Shown here: in pieces, positions 8,125-16,250 of the stretch | How positions within the stretch are numbered: position 1 is the first letter of the stretch | Layout: every line of letters begins with the position of its first letter | Assembly (NCBI GenBank): GCA_949840805.1 | Contig: CATKXR010000035.1 | Span: forward strand, 1-49,090 | DNA from: an uncultured Lachnospiraceae bacterium | GTDB taxonomy: Bacteria > Bacillota > Clostridia > Lachnospirales > Lachnospiraceae | DNA length: 49,090 nt | Direction: 5' to 3' | Made by a program: the position numbers and the translations under genes | The notes under the pieces: model-generated | The model's database searches: none | Told to the model about the DNA's origin: nothing | What the model saw: only the letters and a program-made list of their open reading frames with translations

Positions 8125-8850
8125 ATGCAGAATATCAGAATTTTGACAGCAGGGGACTCTTCCCTCCTGATTGAGTTTGGAAATGAAATCAGCCCGGAGA
8201 TCAACCGCAGGATCGCGGCGGCTGTGGAGCTGATGAGAGAGCAGCATATTGAGGGCGTGGTGGATGTGATACCGGCCTTCTGTTCGCTGTTAGTAAATTA
8301 CGATCCGCGGGTGGTCCGTTATGAAAAGATGAAGAAACGGCTGGAGAGGCTGGTCCGGATGGATATTAAGGTGGGGGAAGGGAAGAGAAAGATTTTCGAG
8401 ATCCCGGTCATATACGGCGGGGAGTACGGCCCTGACCTTGCCGCTATTGCAGAACATGCAGGCATTAGTGAGGATGAGGTGGTTTCGATTCACAGTTCCA
8501 GGGATTATCTGATCTACATGTTGGGATTTTTGCCGGGATTCTGCTATCTGGGAGGCTTGGATGAACGGATTCACACGCCGAGGCTTGCCAATCCGAGACT
8601 GAAGATCCGCGCCGGGAGCGTGGGGATCGGCGGTTCCCAGACAGGGATATATCCTTTGGATTCGCCGGGAGGATGGCAGCTTATGGGAATGACGCCGGTA
8701 AAGACTTATGATCCGGAGAGGGAGGTGCCGATTCTGGTGGAGGCAGGAAATTATATCCGTTTTGTACCGATTAAGGAAGAAGAGTATCACCGGATCCAGG
8801 CACAGGTGGACAGCGGAAGTTATCAATGTGTCATTCACGAGGAGGTGTAG
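8125..8850 (+). CDS. pxpB: 5-oxoprolinase subunit PxpB (KipI family)
   Basis: PxpB and PxpC form the kinase-like half of the ATP-dependent 5-oxoprolinase and work with PxpA. The same fold forms one half of the carboxyltransferase domain of urea carboxylase. The 241-residue product contains the family segments GFLPGFCYLGGLD and GGSQTGIYPLDSPGGWQLMG. The start is uncertain: the ATG at 8125 lies 18 bases after GGAG, while an in-frame CTG at 8113 has ideal spacing. The stop is followed after one base by the pxpC start, so the two are translationally linked. Confidence 0.9.
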   Translation: MQNIRILTAGDSSLLIEFGNEISPEINRRIAAAVELMREQHIEGVVDVIPAFCSLLVNYDPRVVRYEKMKKRLERLVRMDIKVGEGKRKIFEIPVIYGGEYGPDLAAIAEHAGISEDEVVSIHSSRDYLIYMLGFLPGFCYLGGLDERIHTPRLANPRLKIRAGSVGIGGSQTGIYPLDSPGGWQLMGMTPVKTYDPEREVPILVEAGNYIRFVPIKEEEYHRIQAQVDSGSYQCVIHEEV

Positions 8851-8851
8851 C

Positions 8852-9856
8852 ATGGGAATTCGCATATTAAAAGCCGGTATGATGACAACGGTTCAGGATT
8901 TGGGGCGTACCGGCTACCAGAGCCAGGGTTTTTCCGTGGCAGGCGTTATGGATGTGCGTTCGTTTAAGATTGCCAATTTGCTCCTCGACAATCCGGAAAA
9001 TGAAGCGGTGCTTGAGTTTTCCCTGATCGGTCCTACTCTGGAATTCACGGCGGGAACTTTGATCGCCATCACCGGCGGGGATTTTCAGCCTACGATCAAC
9101 GGGGAGCCTGCACCGATGTACACGGCCATTGATATCCATAAAGGGGATGTGCTGAAGTTTGGCAGCGCCCGGACAGGAAGCCGGGGATACATTGCATTTT
9201 CCAGCTACCTGAAGATTCCGGTGGTCATGGGAAGCCGCTGCACCAATATGAAAAGCTCCATAGGCGGATTTAAAGGGAGAAAACTGCAGGATGGGGACTA
9301 TATTGCCTTCCGCATCAAGCGTAGGTATTTGCCCTTCTTCTTATCACGGACCCTGGATCTGGATGAATTTAATCAGGAGAATGTGACCTTGCGGGTGGTG
9401 TTGGGTCCTCAGGACGACCGGTTCAGCAGGCAGGGAATCGAGACGTTCTTAAACAGCGAGTATACCGTTACCAGTGATTTTGACCGTATGGGCTGCCGCC
9501 TGGAAGGACCCTTTATAGCCAGGAAGGAGACTTCTGATATGATTTCGGACGGAATTGCCTTTGGCTCCATCCAGGTTCCTTCCCACGGGAAGCCGATCAT
9601 ACTTCTGGCCGACCGCCAGACGACAGGAGGATACCCGAAGATCGCCACAGTGGCATCGGTGGATATTCCCTGGCTGGTTCAGCGAAAGACTGACCATAAG
9701 ATACGGTTTAAGGCTGTGAGCGTGGAGGAAGCCCAGAGGCTCTATCTGGAGGAGTCGGAGGAGCTGAACCGGATGAGGAAGAGAATTCATCAGCCGTGTA
9801 AGGAAGTTTTGGAGTGCCGTCAGGTATCCCGGAGGATCCGGAGACTGTTTCCCTAG
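8852..9856 (+). CDS. pxpC: 5-oxoprolinase subunit PxpC (KipA family)
   Basis: Partner of PxpB in 5-oxoproline hydrolysis; it corresponds to the other half of the urea carboxylase carboxyltransferase domain. The 334-residue product begins MGIRILKAGMMTTVQDLGRT, typical of the family, followed by SVAGVMDVRSFKIANLLL. The ATG at 8852 follows GAGGAGGTG in the end of pxpB, one base after the pxpB stop. The longer frame from 8708 overlaps pxpB and is not homologous there. A spacer of about 200 bases follows before accB. Confidence 0.92.
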   Translation: MGIRILKAGMMTTVQDLGRTGYQSQGFSVAGVMDVRSFKIANLLLDNPENEAVLEFSLIGPTLEFTAGTLIAITGGDFQPTINGEPAPMYTAIDIHKGDVLKFGSARTGSRGYIAFSSYLKIPVVMGSRCTNMKSSIGGFKGRKLQDGDYIAFRIKRRYLPFFLSRTLDLDEFNQENVTLRVVLGPQDDRFSRQGIETFLNSEYTVTSDFDRMGCRLEGPFIARKETSDMISDGIAFGSIQVPSHGKPIILLADRQTTGGYPKIATVASVDIPWLVQRKTDHKIRFKAVSVEEAQRLYLEESEELNRMRKRIHQPCKEVLECRQVSRRIRRLFP

Positions 9857-10000
9857 AGAAAGGGCAGGCAGCGGATAAAGGCGGGAAAGCGAGAGCCTGA
9901 CTGAAAGGAGCCGGATATAAAGGAAGGCGGGAAAAGGCAGGCAGCTGTGCATGTGTCCGGATGAGAGCTATAAAAGAGCGGAATTAGCTGCAATAAGACG

Positions 10001-10030
10001 CGATAAAATGCGATAAAATGCTATAAAATG
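10001..10030 (+). repeat. three tandem 10-bp repeats before accB
   Basis: CGATAAAATG occurs at 10001 and 10011, with a third copy, CTATAAAATG, at 10021. The 10-base period places the A/T runs on one face of the helix. They sit about 30 bases before the accB start. Each copy contains a TAAAAT-like hexamer, so promoter function is possible. The rest of the 9857-10060 spacer is purine-rich with short repeats of GGCAGGCAG and no supported ORF. Confidence 0.7.
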
Positions 10031-10060
10031 CGAAACGCGGCAGGAAAGGAAGACGAATAT

Positions 10061-10510
10061 ATGGATTTGGAAAAGATTGCAGGTTTGGTAAAAATTATAG
10101 AGGATTCTTCTTTGAAGGAATTTACCTACAAGGAAGGCGAGGTCAAGATCACCATGAGCAAGCTGGATCACCCGCCCATTGTGGCGGCCGGCGTCCCCGC
10201 CATGCCGGGGATGGGAATTCCTTCGGTCACTGCCACTGTCAGGGAAAAGGAAGGAGATGTGGAGGAAGAATCACTTTTTATTACTTCTCCTATTGTGGGG
10301 ACCTTCTATTCCGCCGCAGCTCCGGACGTGCCTGCTTTTGTGCGGGTGGGAGACCGGGTCAAGGAAGGACAGACGGTATGTATCCTGGAAGCCATGAAGC
10401 TGATGAACGAGATTCAGTGTGAGTATGACTGTGAGATCGAGGCAGTGCTGGTCAGCAATGAACAAAAGGTGGAATATGGACAGCCCTTGTTCCGTGTAAA
10501 GAAAATTTAA
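10061..10510 (+). CDS. accB: biotin carboxyl carrier protein (AccB-like)
   Basis: Carries biotin between a biotin carboxylase and a carboxyltransferase. The 149-residue protein has an N-terminal helix region (MDLEKIAGLVKIIEDSSL), a Pro/Met-rich linker and a C-terminal biotinyl domain with the biotinylation motif EAMKLMNE. The ATG at 10061 follows AGGAAAGGAAG; an in-frame ATG at 10028 is less likely. No acetyl-CoA carboxylase carboxyltransferase genes are in the window. The neighbours pxpB/pxpC resemble the urea-carboxylase carboxyltransferase, so this carrier may serve them. It could instead be the general fatty-acid BCCP. Confidence 0.9.
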   Translation: MDLEKIAGLVKIIEDSSLKEFTYKEGEVKITMSKLDHPPIVAAGVPAMPGMGIPSVTATVREKEGDVEEESLFITSPIVGTFYSAAAPDVPAFVRVGDRVKEGQTVCILEAMKLMNEIQCEYDCEIEAVLVSNEQKVEYGQPLFRVKKI

Positions 10511-10530
10511 GTGCCGGGGAGGTTGGAAGG

Positions 10531-11904
10531 ATGATTAAAAAAGTTTTGATTGCCAACCGCGGTGAAATTGCCGTGCGTATTATACGTGCCTGCCGGAATA
10601 TGGGAATCTACAGTGTGGCCATCTATTCCAAGGAAGATGAGAACAGCCTGCATACCCAGCTTGCAGACCAGCGGATCTGCATAGGGGAAGGGCCTGTGAG
10701 GGACAGTTACCTGAATATGGACCGGATCATCAGCGCAGCGCTGAATGTGGATGCGGATGCCATCCATCCCGGATTCGGGTTCCTTTCGGAAAACAGCGCT
10801 TTCGCGCGGAAGTGCAGAGAAAATGATCTGATTTTTATCGGGCCGAATCCGGATGTAATCGACCGGATGGGCAATAAGTCCCAGGCCAGGAAGACAATGA
10901 TGGATGCGGGAGTGCCTGTGGTCCCCGGAACAAGAGAACCTGTGTATGATGCGGAGACAGGCAGGAAGTCAGCCGCGGATATCGGCTATCCGGTGATGAT
11001 CAAGGCTTCTTCCGGAGGCGGAGGAAAGGGAATGCGGGTAGCCTTCGGAGAGGATGATTTTGAGTTCCAGTTTAATCTGGCCCAGAGGGAATCAGCCAAT
11101 GCTTTTGGGGATGATACCATGTACCTGGAGCGTTATATTGAAAATCCGCGCCATGTGGAGATCCAGATCATGGCAGACTCCCATGGAAATGTGGTGGCCT
11201 TAGGAGACCGGGACTGTTCGGTCCAGAGAAATCACCAAAAACTCATAGAGGAGTCTCCCTCCCCGGCTATTGACGATAATGTGCGCCGGAAAATGAACGA
11301 ATATGCAGTGCTTGCGGCAAAAGCCGTAGGCTATACCAATGCTGGGACTATTGAATATATTGTAAGTCCTGAGGGTGAATTTTACTTTATGGAGATGAAT
11401 ACCCGGATCCAGGTAGAGCATGGGGTCACGGAGATGGTAACTGGAACAGACTTGATCATCGAGCAGATCCGGGTGGCTATGGGGGAGGCTTTAAGCTTCA
11501 CCCAGGAAGAGATCAGGCTTCGCGGCCATGCCATTGAATGCCGCATCAATGCAGAGGTGCCGGGATGCAATTTTATGCCCAGTCCCGGCGTGGTGGAGAA
11601 TATCCACCTTCCGGCAGGGAATGGGGTCCGGGTAGATACTGCGCTCTATGCCGGCTATCGGATTCCGGCGGAGTATGACTCCATGATCGCCAAAGTCATT
11701 GTCCATGCGCCGGACCGGGCATCAGCCATCAGGAAAATGCTGACCGCTTTAGACGAGATGGTGGTGACGGGGGTGGATACCAATCTTGATTTCCAGTTCC
11801 AGATCATACGGAGCAGGATCTTCCAGGAAGGAAAGGCAGATACTGGATTTATTGAAAAGTTTATGAATATGAAGCAGCCTGCTCCGGATGTGCCAGAAGT
11901 GTAA
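10531..11904 (+). CDS. accC: biotin carboxylase (AccC-like)
   Basis: ATP-grasp enzyme that carboxylates biotin on the carrier protein. The 457 residues match AccC length. Visible motifs are KVLIANRGEIAVRIIRA at the start, HPGFGFLSEN, the glycine-rich ATP loop SSGGGGKGMRVAF, NHQKLIEESPSPAI and EMNTRIQVEHGVTEMVTG. Two positions differ from the commonest AccC sequence: Phe in HPGFGF, and Gly after VEH where Pro is usual. It begins 20 bases after accB. The absence of accA/accD and the pxp neighbours suggest a dedicated role rather than fatty-acid synthesis. Confidence 0.92.
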   Translation: MIKKVLIANRGEIAVRIIRACRNMGIYSVAIYSKEDENSLHTQLADQRICIGEGPVRDSYLNMDRIISAALNVDADAIHPGFGFLSENSAFARKCRENDLIFIGPNPDVIDRMGNKSQARKTMMDAGVPVVPGTREPVYDAETGRKSAADIGYPVMIKASSGGGGKGMRVAFGEDDFEFQFNLAQRESANAFGDDTMYLERYIENPRHVEIQIMADSHGNVVALGDRDCSVQRNHQKLIEESPSPAIDDNVRRKMNEYAVLAAKAVGYTNAGTIEYIVSPEGEFYFMEMNTRIQVEHGVTEMVTGTDLIIEQIRVAMGEALSFTQEEIRLRGHAIECRINAEVPGCNFMPSPGVVENIHLPAGNGVRVDTALYAGYRIPAEYDSMIAKVIVHAPDRASAIRKMLTALDEMVVTGVDTNLDFQFQIIRSRIFQEGKADTGFIEKFMNMKQPAPDVPEV

Positions 11905-12021
11905 AATAATTAAATAAAAGTTTTATAAAAAGTTTTATTAAAGAATATTTGGATGATATGAGAGCGACGAGAAAAGAAGAGTAAGAAAGAGACAGAACGG
12001 TCACAAGAAATGAGGGGAGAT

Positions 12022-12786
12022 ATGTATCGTATAGATTTGAACAGTGATTTGGGTGAAAGCTTTGGCCGGTATACGTTAGGGATGGATGAGAGGATCATTC
12101 CTCTTATCACCTCCGCTAATGTGGCCTGCGGTTATCATGCCTCAGATCCGGAGGTGATGGCAAAGACAGTGGCCATGGCAGGGGAGGCAGGAATCCGGGT
12201 GGGCGCCCATCCCGGGTTTCCGGATCTGATGGGATTTGGAAGAAGGAACATGGCTGTGACGCCAAAGGAGGCTTATGCCTATGTGCTGTACCAGATCGGA
12301 GCCCTGGATGGCTTTTGCCGTTCCGTGGGGATGAAAATGCAGCATGTAAAGCCTCACGGGGCTTTGTACAATATGGCGGCTAAGGATTACGAGCTGGCAA
12401 AGGGAATCTGCCAGGCAGTGGCGGATTTTGACCGGGAGCTGATTGTTCTTGCCTTAAGCGGGGGCCAGCTTGCCCGCGCGGCTGCAGACATGGGCCTTCG
12501 GACGGCCCTGGAGGTTTTTGCAGATCGGGCCTATGAGGAGGACGGCACTTTGGTGGCCAGAGGAAAACCCGGCGCCATGATTACGGACGAGGATGAGGCG
12601 ATTGGCCGGGTGGTCCGGATGGTGAAGGAACAGACGGTGACGGCCATTACGGGAAAAGAGATACCGATCCGCGCAGATTCGGTCTGCGTCCATGGAGACG
12701 GGGAGAAGGCGCTTGCTTTTGTGGAAAAGATACGGGAGGTTTTCAGGCGGGAAGGGATTGAGGTGTGTTCTCTGGACAGGCGGTAA
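12022..12786 (+). CDS. pxpA: 5-oxoprolinase subunit PxpA (LamB/YcsF family)
   Basis: Hydrolase half of 5-oxoprolinase, converting pyroglutamate to glutamate with PxpB/PxpC and ATP. The 254-residue product has the family signature IDLNSDLGESFGRYTLG at the start, then ANVACGYHASDPEVM, GAHPGFPDLMGFGRR and KPHGALYNMA. The ATG at 12022 follows GAGGGGAG closely; an ATG at 12010 is the alternative. The 117-base gap after accC is very AT-rich and holds the direct repeat AGTTTTAT twice. The gene ends exactly where base composition changes to the AT-rich cassette. Confidence 0.93.
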   Translation: MYRIDLNSDLGESFGRYTLGMDERIIPLITSANVACGYHASDPEVMAKTVAMAGEAGIRVGAHPGFPDLMGFGRRNMAVTPKEAYAYVLYQIGALDGFCRSVGMKMQHVKPHGALYNMAAKDYELAKGICQAVADFDRELIVLALSGGQLARAAADMGLRTALEVFADRAYEEDGTLVARGKPGAMITDEDEAIGRVVRMVKEQTVTAITGKEIPIRADSVCVHGDGEKALAFVEKIREVFRREGIEVCSLDRR

Positions 12787-14017
12787 GGCATTATATTTTC
12801 CGGATTTTAAAACGAAAAAAAGCAGCAGGCGTTGGTATCAACATGATATAGACGTAATTATATATTCTGAAATGTTCAGAAAAATGCAGCGGAAATCACA
12901 ATTGCTTTCAATTCATGATCCGGTTTCACGGTCTCGCCTGATTCATACGTTTGAGGTGGTTCGTATTGCAAAAGAAATAAGTGAAAAATTAAATCTGAAT
13001 TCTGAATTGACTGAGGCAATAGCTTTGGCTCACGATTTTGGCAATGTTGCTTATGGGAAAACAGCAGATCAATTCTTACAGAAGCAATCAAAGGAATTTC
13101 ATCATGAAGAAGCCAGTGCACTTATGTTAAAAGTATGTTCTTCACGGCCAATACCGGACAAGTATAGAGTGTTAGCAAATAAAGCCATAGCAGAAGATCC
13201 GACAACAGTGCATACCATTGAAATTTCTGAATTTCCATATTTTCTGGAAGTATATCGATATAAAAAGGGAATATATTATATCTGTGTATCTCCTGAAATT
13301 ATTGATGGTGTGGTGAAACATGGAACGAAACAAATAGCATTTACTTTAGAAGGACAGGTTGTAAATTATGCTGATAATATTGCATATTTAATACAGGATA
13401 TCAGCGATTTTGAAGCAGCAGGGATTTTTAACAGGGATACAAAGGAACGTTATGAAAGAAGCCTTGAGGATTTGGAACATAAAGATTCAAATAAAAGTTA
13501 TCCGGTATCAGGAATTGTCGGAAAAACAACAAGTATAAGGACAGCCACACTTATTGAGCGTTTTGTACATTATAATCTGGAACAACTAAAGGCTGATAAA
13601 AATAAAAAAGTTTATTCAAAAATATTGAAAGAAAAAATACCGGTGCTTGAGATAGAACCTGTTACAAAAGAGGCTATTGACTGCTGTTGGGAATTTAAAA
13701 AAGAGTTTTATAATAATGAACTGATTCATATTTCGAATATAGCATCTGAGGCGAAAATGGATCAGATGTGGTCTATACTGCAAAGAGATTCTCTTTTTGT
13801 CGAAAAAAACGGAACATATAAAAATTTTGACAGGATGCTGGCTTCACCTATTTTTATGTCGTTTAGAAAGAAAAAAGGAATAACAGAAGATTTGGAATGG
13901 GACAATTGGAAAAAAGCATATTTTATTGCTCACCTAACTTGTGATGAAATCGATCTGATCATAAAATCATTTTTAGAGAGAGATTATGTTTTTGATTTAT
14001 CATTGCCTGTGATGTAA
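12758..14017 (+). CDS. dGTPase-like HD-domain phosphohydrolase
   Basis: Resembles deoxyguanosinetriphosphate triphosphohydrolases, which cut dNTPs to nucleoside and triphosphate. The HD metal site is complete: His in LIHTFEVV, His-Asp in ALAHDFGNVAYG, HHEE about 22 residues later, and Asp in NYADNIAYLIQD. The start is unclear. Homology begins at about 12815 (KKSSRRWYQHDIDVIIYS), upstream of the first good ATG at 12872. A TTG at 12758 inside pxpA is the best start I can offer, giving 419 residues; an ATG at 12692 also lies in frame. Codon use is markedly AT-rich, unlike pxpA, which suggests transfer. The radical SAM gene follows 20 bases later. Substrate unknown. Confidence 0.8.
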   Translation: MRCVLWTGGKALYFPDFKTKKSSRRWYQHDIDVIIYSEMFRKMQRKSQLLSIHDPVSRSRLIHTFEVVRIAKEISEKLNLNSELTEAIALAHDFGNVAYGKTADQFLQKQSKEFHHEEASALMLKVCSSRPIPDKYRVLANKAIAEDPTTVHTIEISEFPYFLEVYRYKKGIYYICVSPEIIDGVVKHGTKQIAFTLEGQVVNYADNIAYLIQDISDFEAAGIFNRDTKERYERSLEDLEHKDSNKSYPVSGIVGKTTSIRTATLIERFVHYNLEQLKADKNKKVYSKILKEKIPVLEIEPVTKEAIDCCWEFKKEFYNNELIHISNIASEAKMDQMWSILQRDSLFVEKNGTYKNFDRMLASPIFMSFRKKKGITEDLEWDNWKKAYFIAHLTCDEIDLIIKSFLERDYVFDLSLPVM

Positions 14018-14037
14018 GGAAGCCGACAGGAGCGCTT

Positions 14038-14889
14038 ATGGAGATTATCAAAGTAGTTACCAGCAATGATCATACAAAAAAATATTTTTTAGGAATTGTT
14101 GGTTTGTTGGATTCGCATATTGAAGCATGTCTGTTGAATTTAGCAAGATATGGATATATTATCTGTGTTTCTTCACAAATCGGATGTTCACAGAAATGTG
14201 AGTTTTGTGCAGCAAAGAATAGTAATGGTACACGAAATCTGTCATCTGATGAAATACAGGAACAGATACGGCTGGTGGTGGAAGATAACCCTCAATTAGC
14301 AGCAGGTAAATTTCAGGTTACTTATATGGGATCTGGGGAGCCATTGAGTAATTATAAAAATGTTTTTGATTCTATAGACCGCATTCGTATGGAATATCCG
14401 AATTTAAGCAAAGTAAATATATCAACTACTTGCCCGTCTTCTGGCAGATATTGTTTTGAAAATACAGATTGGGAATCATATTATGATTTTCTGCATTTCC
14501 AGTATTCTTTACACTTTGTACAAGATAGGGAACGTTACAGATATCTTTCGCCTCGGTTAATGAAAATTTCAGAAGCAATTAATTATTTGAACAGAGTATC
14601 TGTTTTAATAAACGATACTTATAAGGTCAACTACATTCTTTTTGACGGTTTAAATGATAGCAGGGAGAAAGCAAAAGAGCTAAAAAAAATAATGGACAAA
14701 ACGGAAAATGCCATCTTAAAGATAAGTACAATGTGTGAAATATATGAATGTAGTTTATTACCAAGCCAGTCCTTCGATCAATTTTCCGAGAGTATTAAAA
14801 AGATGATAAATCGTGCTGAGTTTTTTAGCAGTGACGGTACAGATGTGAATGCCGGGTGCGGACAGTTTTATAATGAAAGTATATTATGA
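14038..14889 (+). CDS. RlmN/Cfr-like radical SAM protein lacking the N-terminal domain
   Basis: The 283-residue protein matches the catalytic core of RlmN/Cfr methylsynthases. Cys50, Cys54 and Cys57 (CSQKCEFC) should bind the 4Fe-4S cluster. Cys43, seven residues before the first cluster Cys, and Cys274 in NAGCGQF match the two catalytic Cys of RlmN. MGSGEPLSNY matches the SAM-binding GEP motif. The roughly 100-residue N-terminal rRNA-binding domain is absent: the protein starts directly at the equivalent of the DGT-KYLF strand. It is AT-rich like its HD partner 20 bases upstream. ATG follows AGGAGCG. The substrate may be something other than 23S rRNA. Confidence 0.85.
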   Translation: MEIIKVVTSNDHTKKYFLGIVGLLDSHIEACLLNLARYGYIICVSSQIGCSQKCEFCAAKNSNGTRNLSSDEIQEQIRLVVEDNPQLAAGKFQVTYMGSGEPLSNYKNVFDSIDRIRMEYPNLSKVNISTTCPSSGRYCFENTDWESYYDFLHFQYSLHFVQDRERYRYLSPRLMKISEAINYLNRVSVLINDTYKVNYILFDGLNDSREKAKELKKIMDKTENAILKISTMCEIYECSLLPSQSFDQFSESIKKMINRAEFFSSDGTDVNAGCGQFYNESIL

Positions 14890-14964
14890 GAGATGATGAA
14901 GCAGGCAACCTTTTGATGAACAGAGAAGGATGAAAGGCCTTTCATTGAAAACAGAGTGTGGATT

Positions 14965-15001
14965 CACTAAAATAAGGGCAGTGCCTGCCCTTATTTTAGT
15001 G
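14965..15001. terminator. bidirectional terminator, perfect 16-bp stem
   Basis: CACTAAAATAAGGGCA (14965-14980) is exactly complementary to TGCCCTTATTTTAGTG (14986-15001), with a five-base loop. It lies between the + strand radical SAM gene and the convergent minus-strand gene. The stop codon of the latter (14991-14993) is inside the stem. A/T at the base of both arms fits termination in both directions. Confidence 0.8.
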
Positions 15002-15905
15002 CCTTAAAACTCTTTATGATTTCTTCCCGGATTTGGTAAGCATTGTGGCTGATTTCACTTTTTTTATCGGCAGAAAAGCTGACCATCCATCTCTTTTTTC
15101 CTTCTGGCGTTACCGGAATGTAGACTGCGATATTGAAAAAGCTGCAGGAGCCTTCGCAGAGCATGTAGGTGTGGAATGCGGTTTCATATGGTTTTGTGGT
15201 CCATGTCAGGATGTCGGTCCCTAAATGGAGGCGGCTGTTGAGTTTGCCGCTGTCCACATATGCCTGGATTGCTTCTATGGAGCGGAAATCTTCCGAATCT
15301 GATACAGGCATTACCATAATGTCGCCGTAATCTCTGGCAGGGTCTATGGATATATCAGAGCGTTCGTCCCGGATGCTTACCTGCCCGAAGGAAGTCCAGA
15401 CGATAATGGAAGCTATGGTTTCCCCATCTTTTTTCATGGAATAGACAAGGATGGATTGCTCTTTTGTCTGGGTATCGAACTGACATCCGGCAGTGTCCGG
15501 AAGATGCAGGATCCGGGTTAAATACTGGTTCAGGCCTCCGCCTTGAATGTACTGGTCGATTTGGTCTTCTGTGCCGATCAAAGCAGAGTCCTGGAAGGTT
15601 TCGAAATCATGGGTGGTTTTGGGAATTTCGGAATGGTTGAAGAAGACAATCGGGCAGAGCTTGTTGGTGCCGAAAGACCAGCTTCCGGGATATTCGATGT
15701 AAAACAGGTCGTTGTCCAGGTATCGGTATGGAAGGCCGTCCGGCCCTGTTTTGTCAGGCAGGAAAGAGATGCCGCAGTATTCAAAGCTGACTACAGGCGC
15801 ATCATCTTCCGGTTCGGCGGCATGAAGTGGCGTGAGGATACATGAGGACAGCAGCAGGCCGCAGATAATGGATACGGATAATTTTCTTTTTGCGGAATTT
15901 TTCAT
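14991..15905 (-). CDS. exported protein of unknown function
   Basis: A 304-residue protein that I do not recognise. The N-terminus is a signal peptide: Lys/Arg-rich MKNSAKRKLS, a hydrophobic stretch, then either a lipobox-like LSSC (Cys at about residue 22) or a signal peptidase I site after LHA. The mature part is Asp/Ser/Thr-rich with isolated Trp and Cys residues and no repeats. The ATG at 15905 follows AGGAGGAATC; the longer frame from 15983 is rejected because the signal peptide would be internal. It converges on the HD/radical SAM cassette. Likely cell-envelope or secreted. Confidence 0.75.
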   Translation of the reverse strand: MKNSAKRKLSVSIICGLLLSSCILTPLHAAEPEDDAPVVSFEYCGISFLPDKTGPDGLPYRYLDNDLFYIEYPGSWSFGTNKLCPIVFFNHSEIPKTTHDFETFQDSALIGTEDQIDQYIQGGGLNQYLTRILHLPDTAGCQFDTQTKEQSILVYSMKKDGETIASIIVWTSFGQVSIRDERSDISIDPARDYGDIMVMPVSDSEDFRSIEAIQAYVDSGKLNSRLHLGTDILTWTTKPYETAFHTYMLCEGSCSFFNIAVYIPVTPEGKKRWMVSFSADKKSEISHNAYQIREEIIKSFKALK

Positions 15906-16007
15906 GGCGGGATTCCTCCTTTTTGTGTTGTGATTTTGGTTGCATGGACATAGTAAGGAACTGTGGGAAAATGACTGACACATCTTGACTTGTCTGTTTC
16001 TCCGGTT

Positions 16008-16063
16008 GTACAGGTTAAAAGGCCTCGGCGCAGCCCGCTACGCCTATGTTTTTTGACCTGTAC
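16008..16063 (+). repeat. foldback hairpin in the 15906-16250 intergenic region
   Basis: GTACAGGTTAAAA (16008-16020) pairs with TTTTGACCTGTAC (16051-16063). The single mismatch is a G-U pair if + strand RNA is made. The 30-base loop can pair again (GGC with GCC, GCG with CGC). It lies between divergent genes, so it is not an obvious terminator. The rest of 15906-16250 is AT-rich with a possible TATAAT at 16191-16196 for the acetyltransferase, without a good -35. Confidence 0.6.
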
Positions 16064-16250
16064 GATCGAAGAGATATCCTGCGCAATCTGTATCTGTTGT
16101 TTTTCTGCAGTTTTTAAATAATATAGCAGAAAAAGAGGAGGATGACAATAAAATACGATGAATTTAGTGGAGTTTTCTCAAAAAAGACATTATAATGATA
16201 GATAACCGGAGGGAAAAGCATCAGGGTAAAGAAAAAGGAGGAAAAGAAAG

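Noticed and set aside
10001..10030. Tandem repeat considered as a CRISPR-like array
   Set aside because: Three 10-bp units with no spacers and no cas genes nearby.
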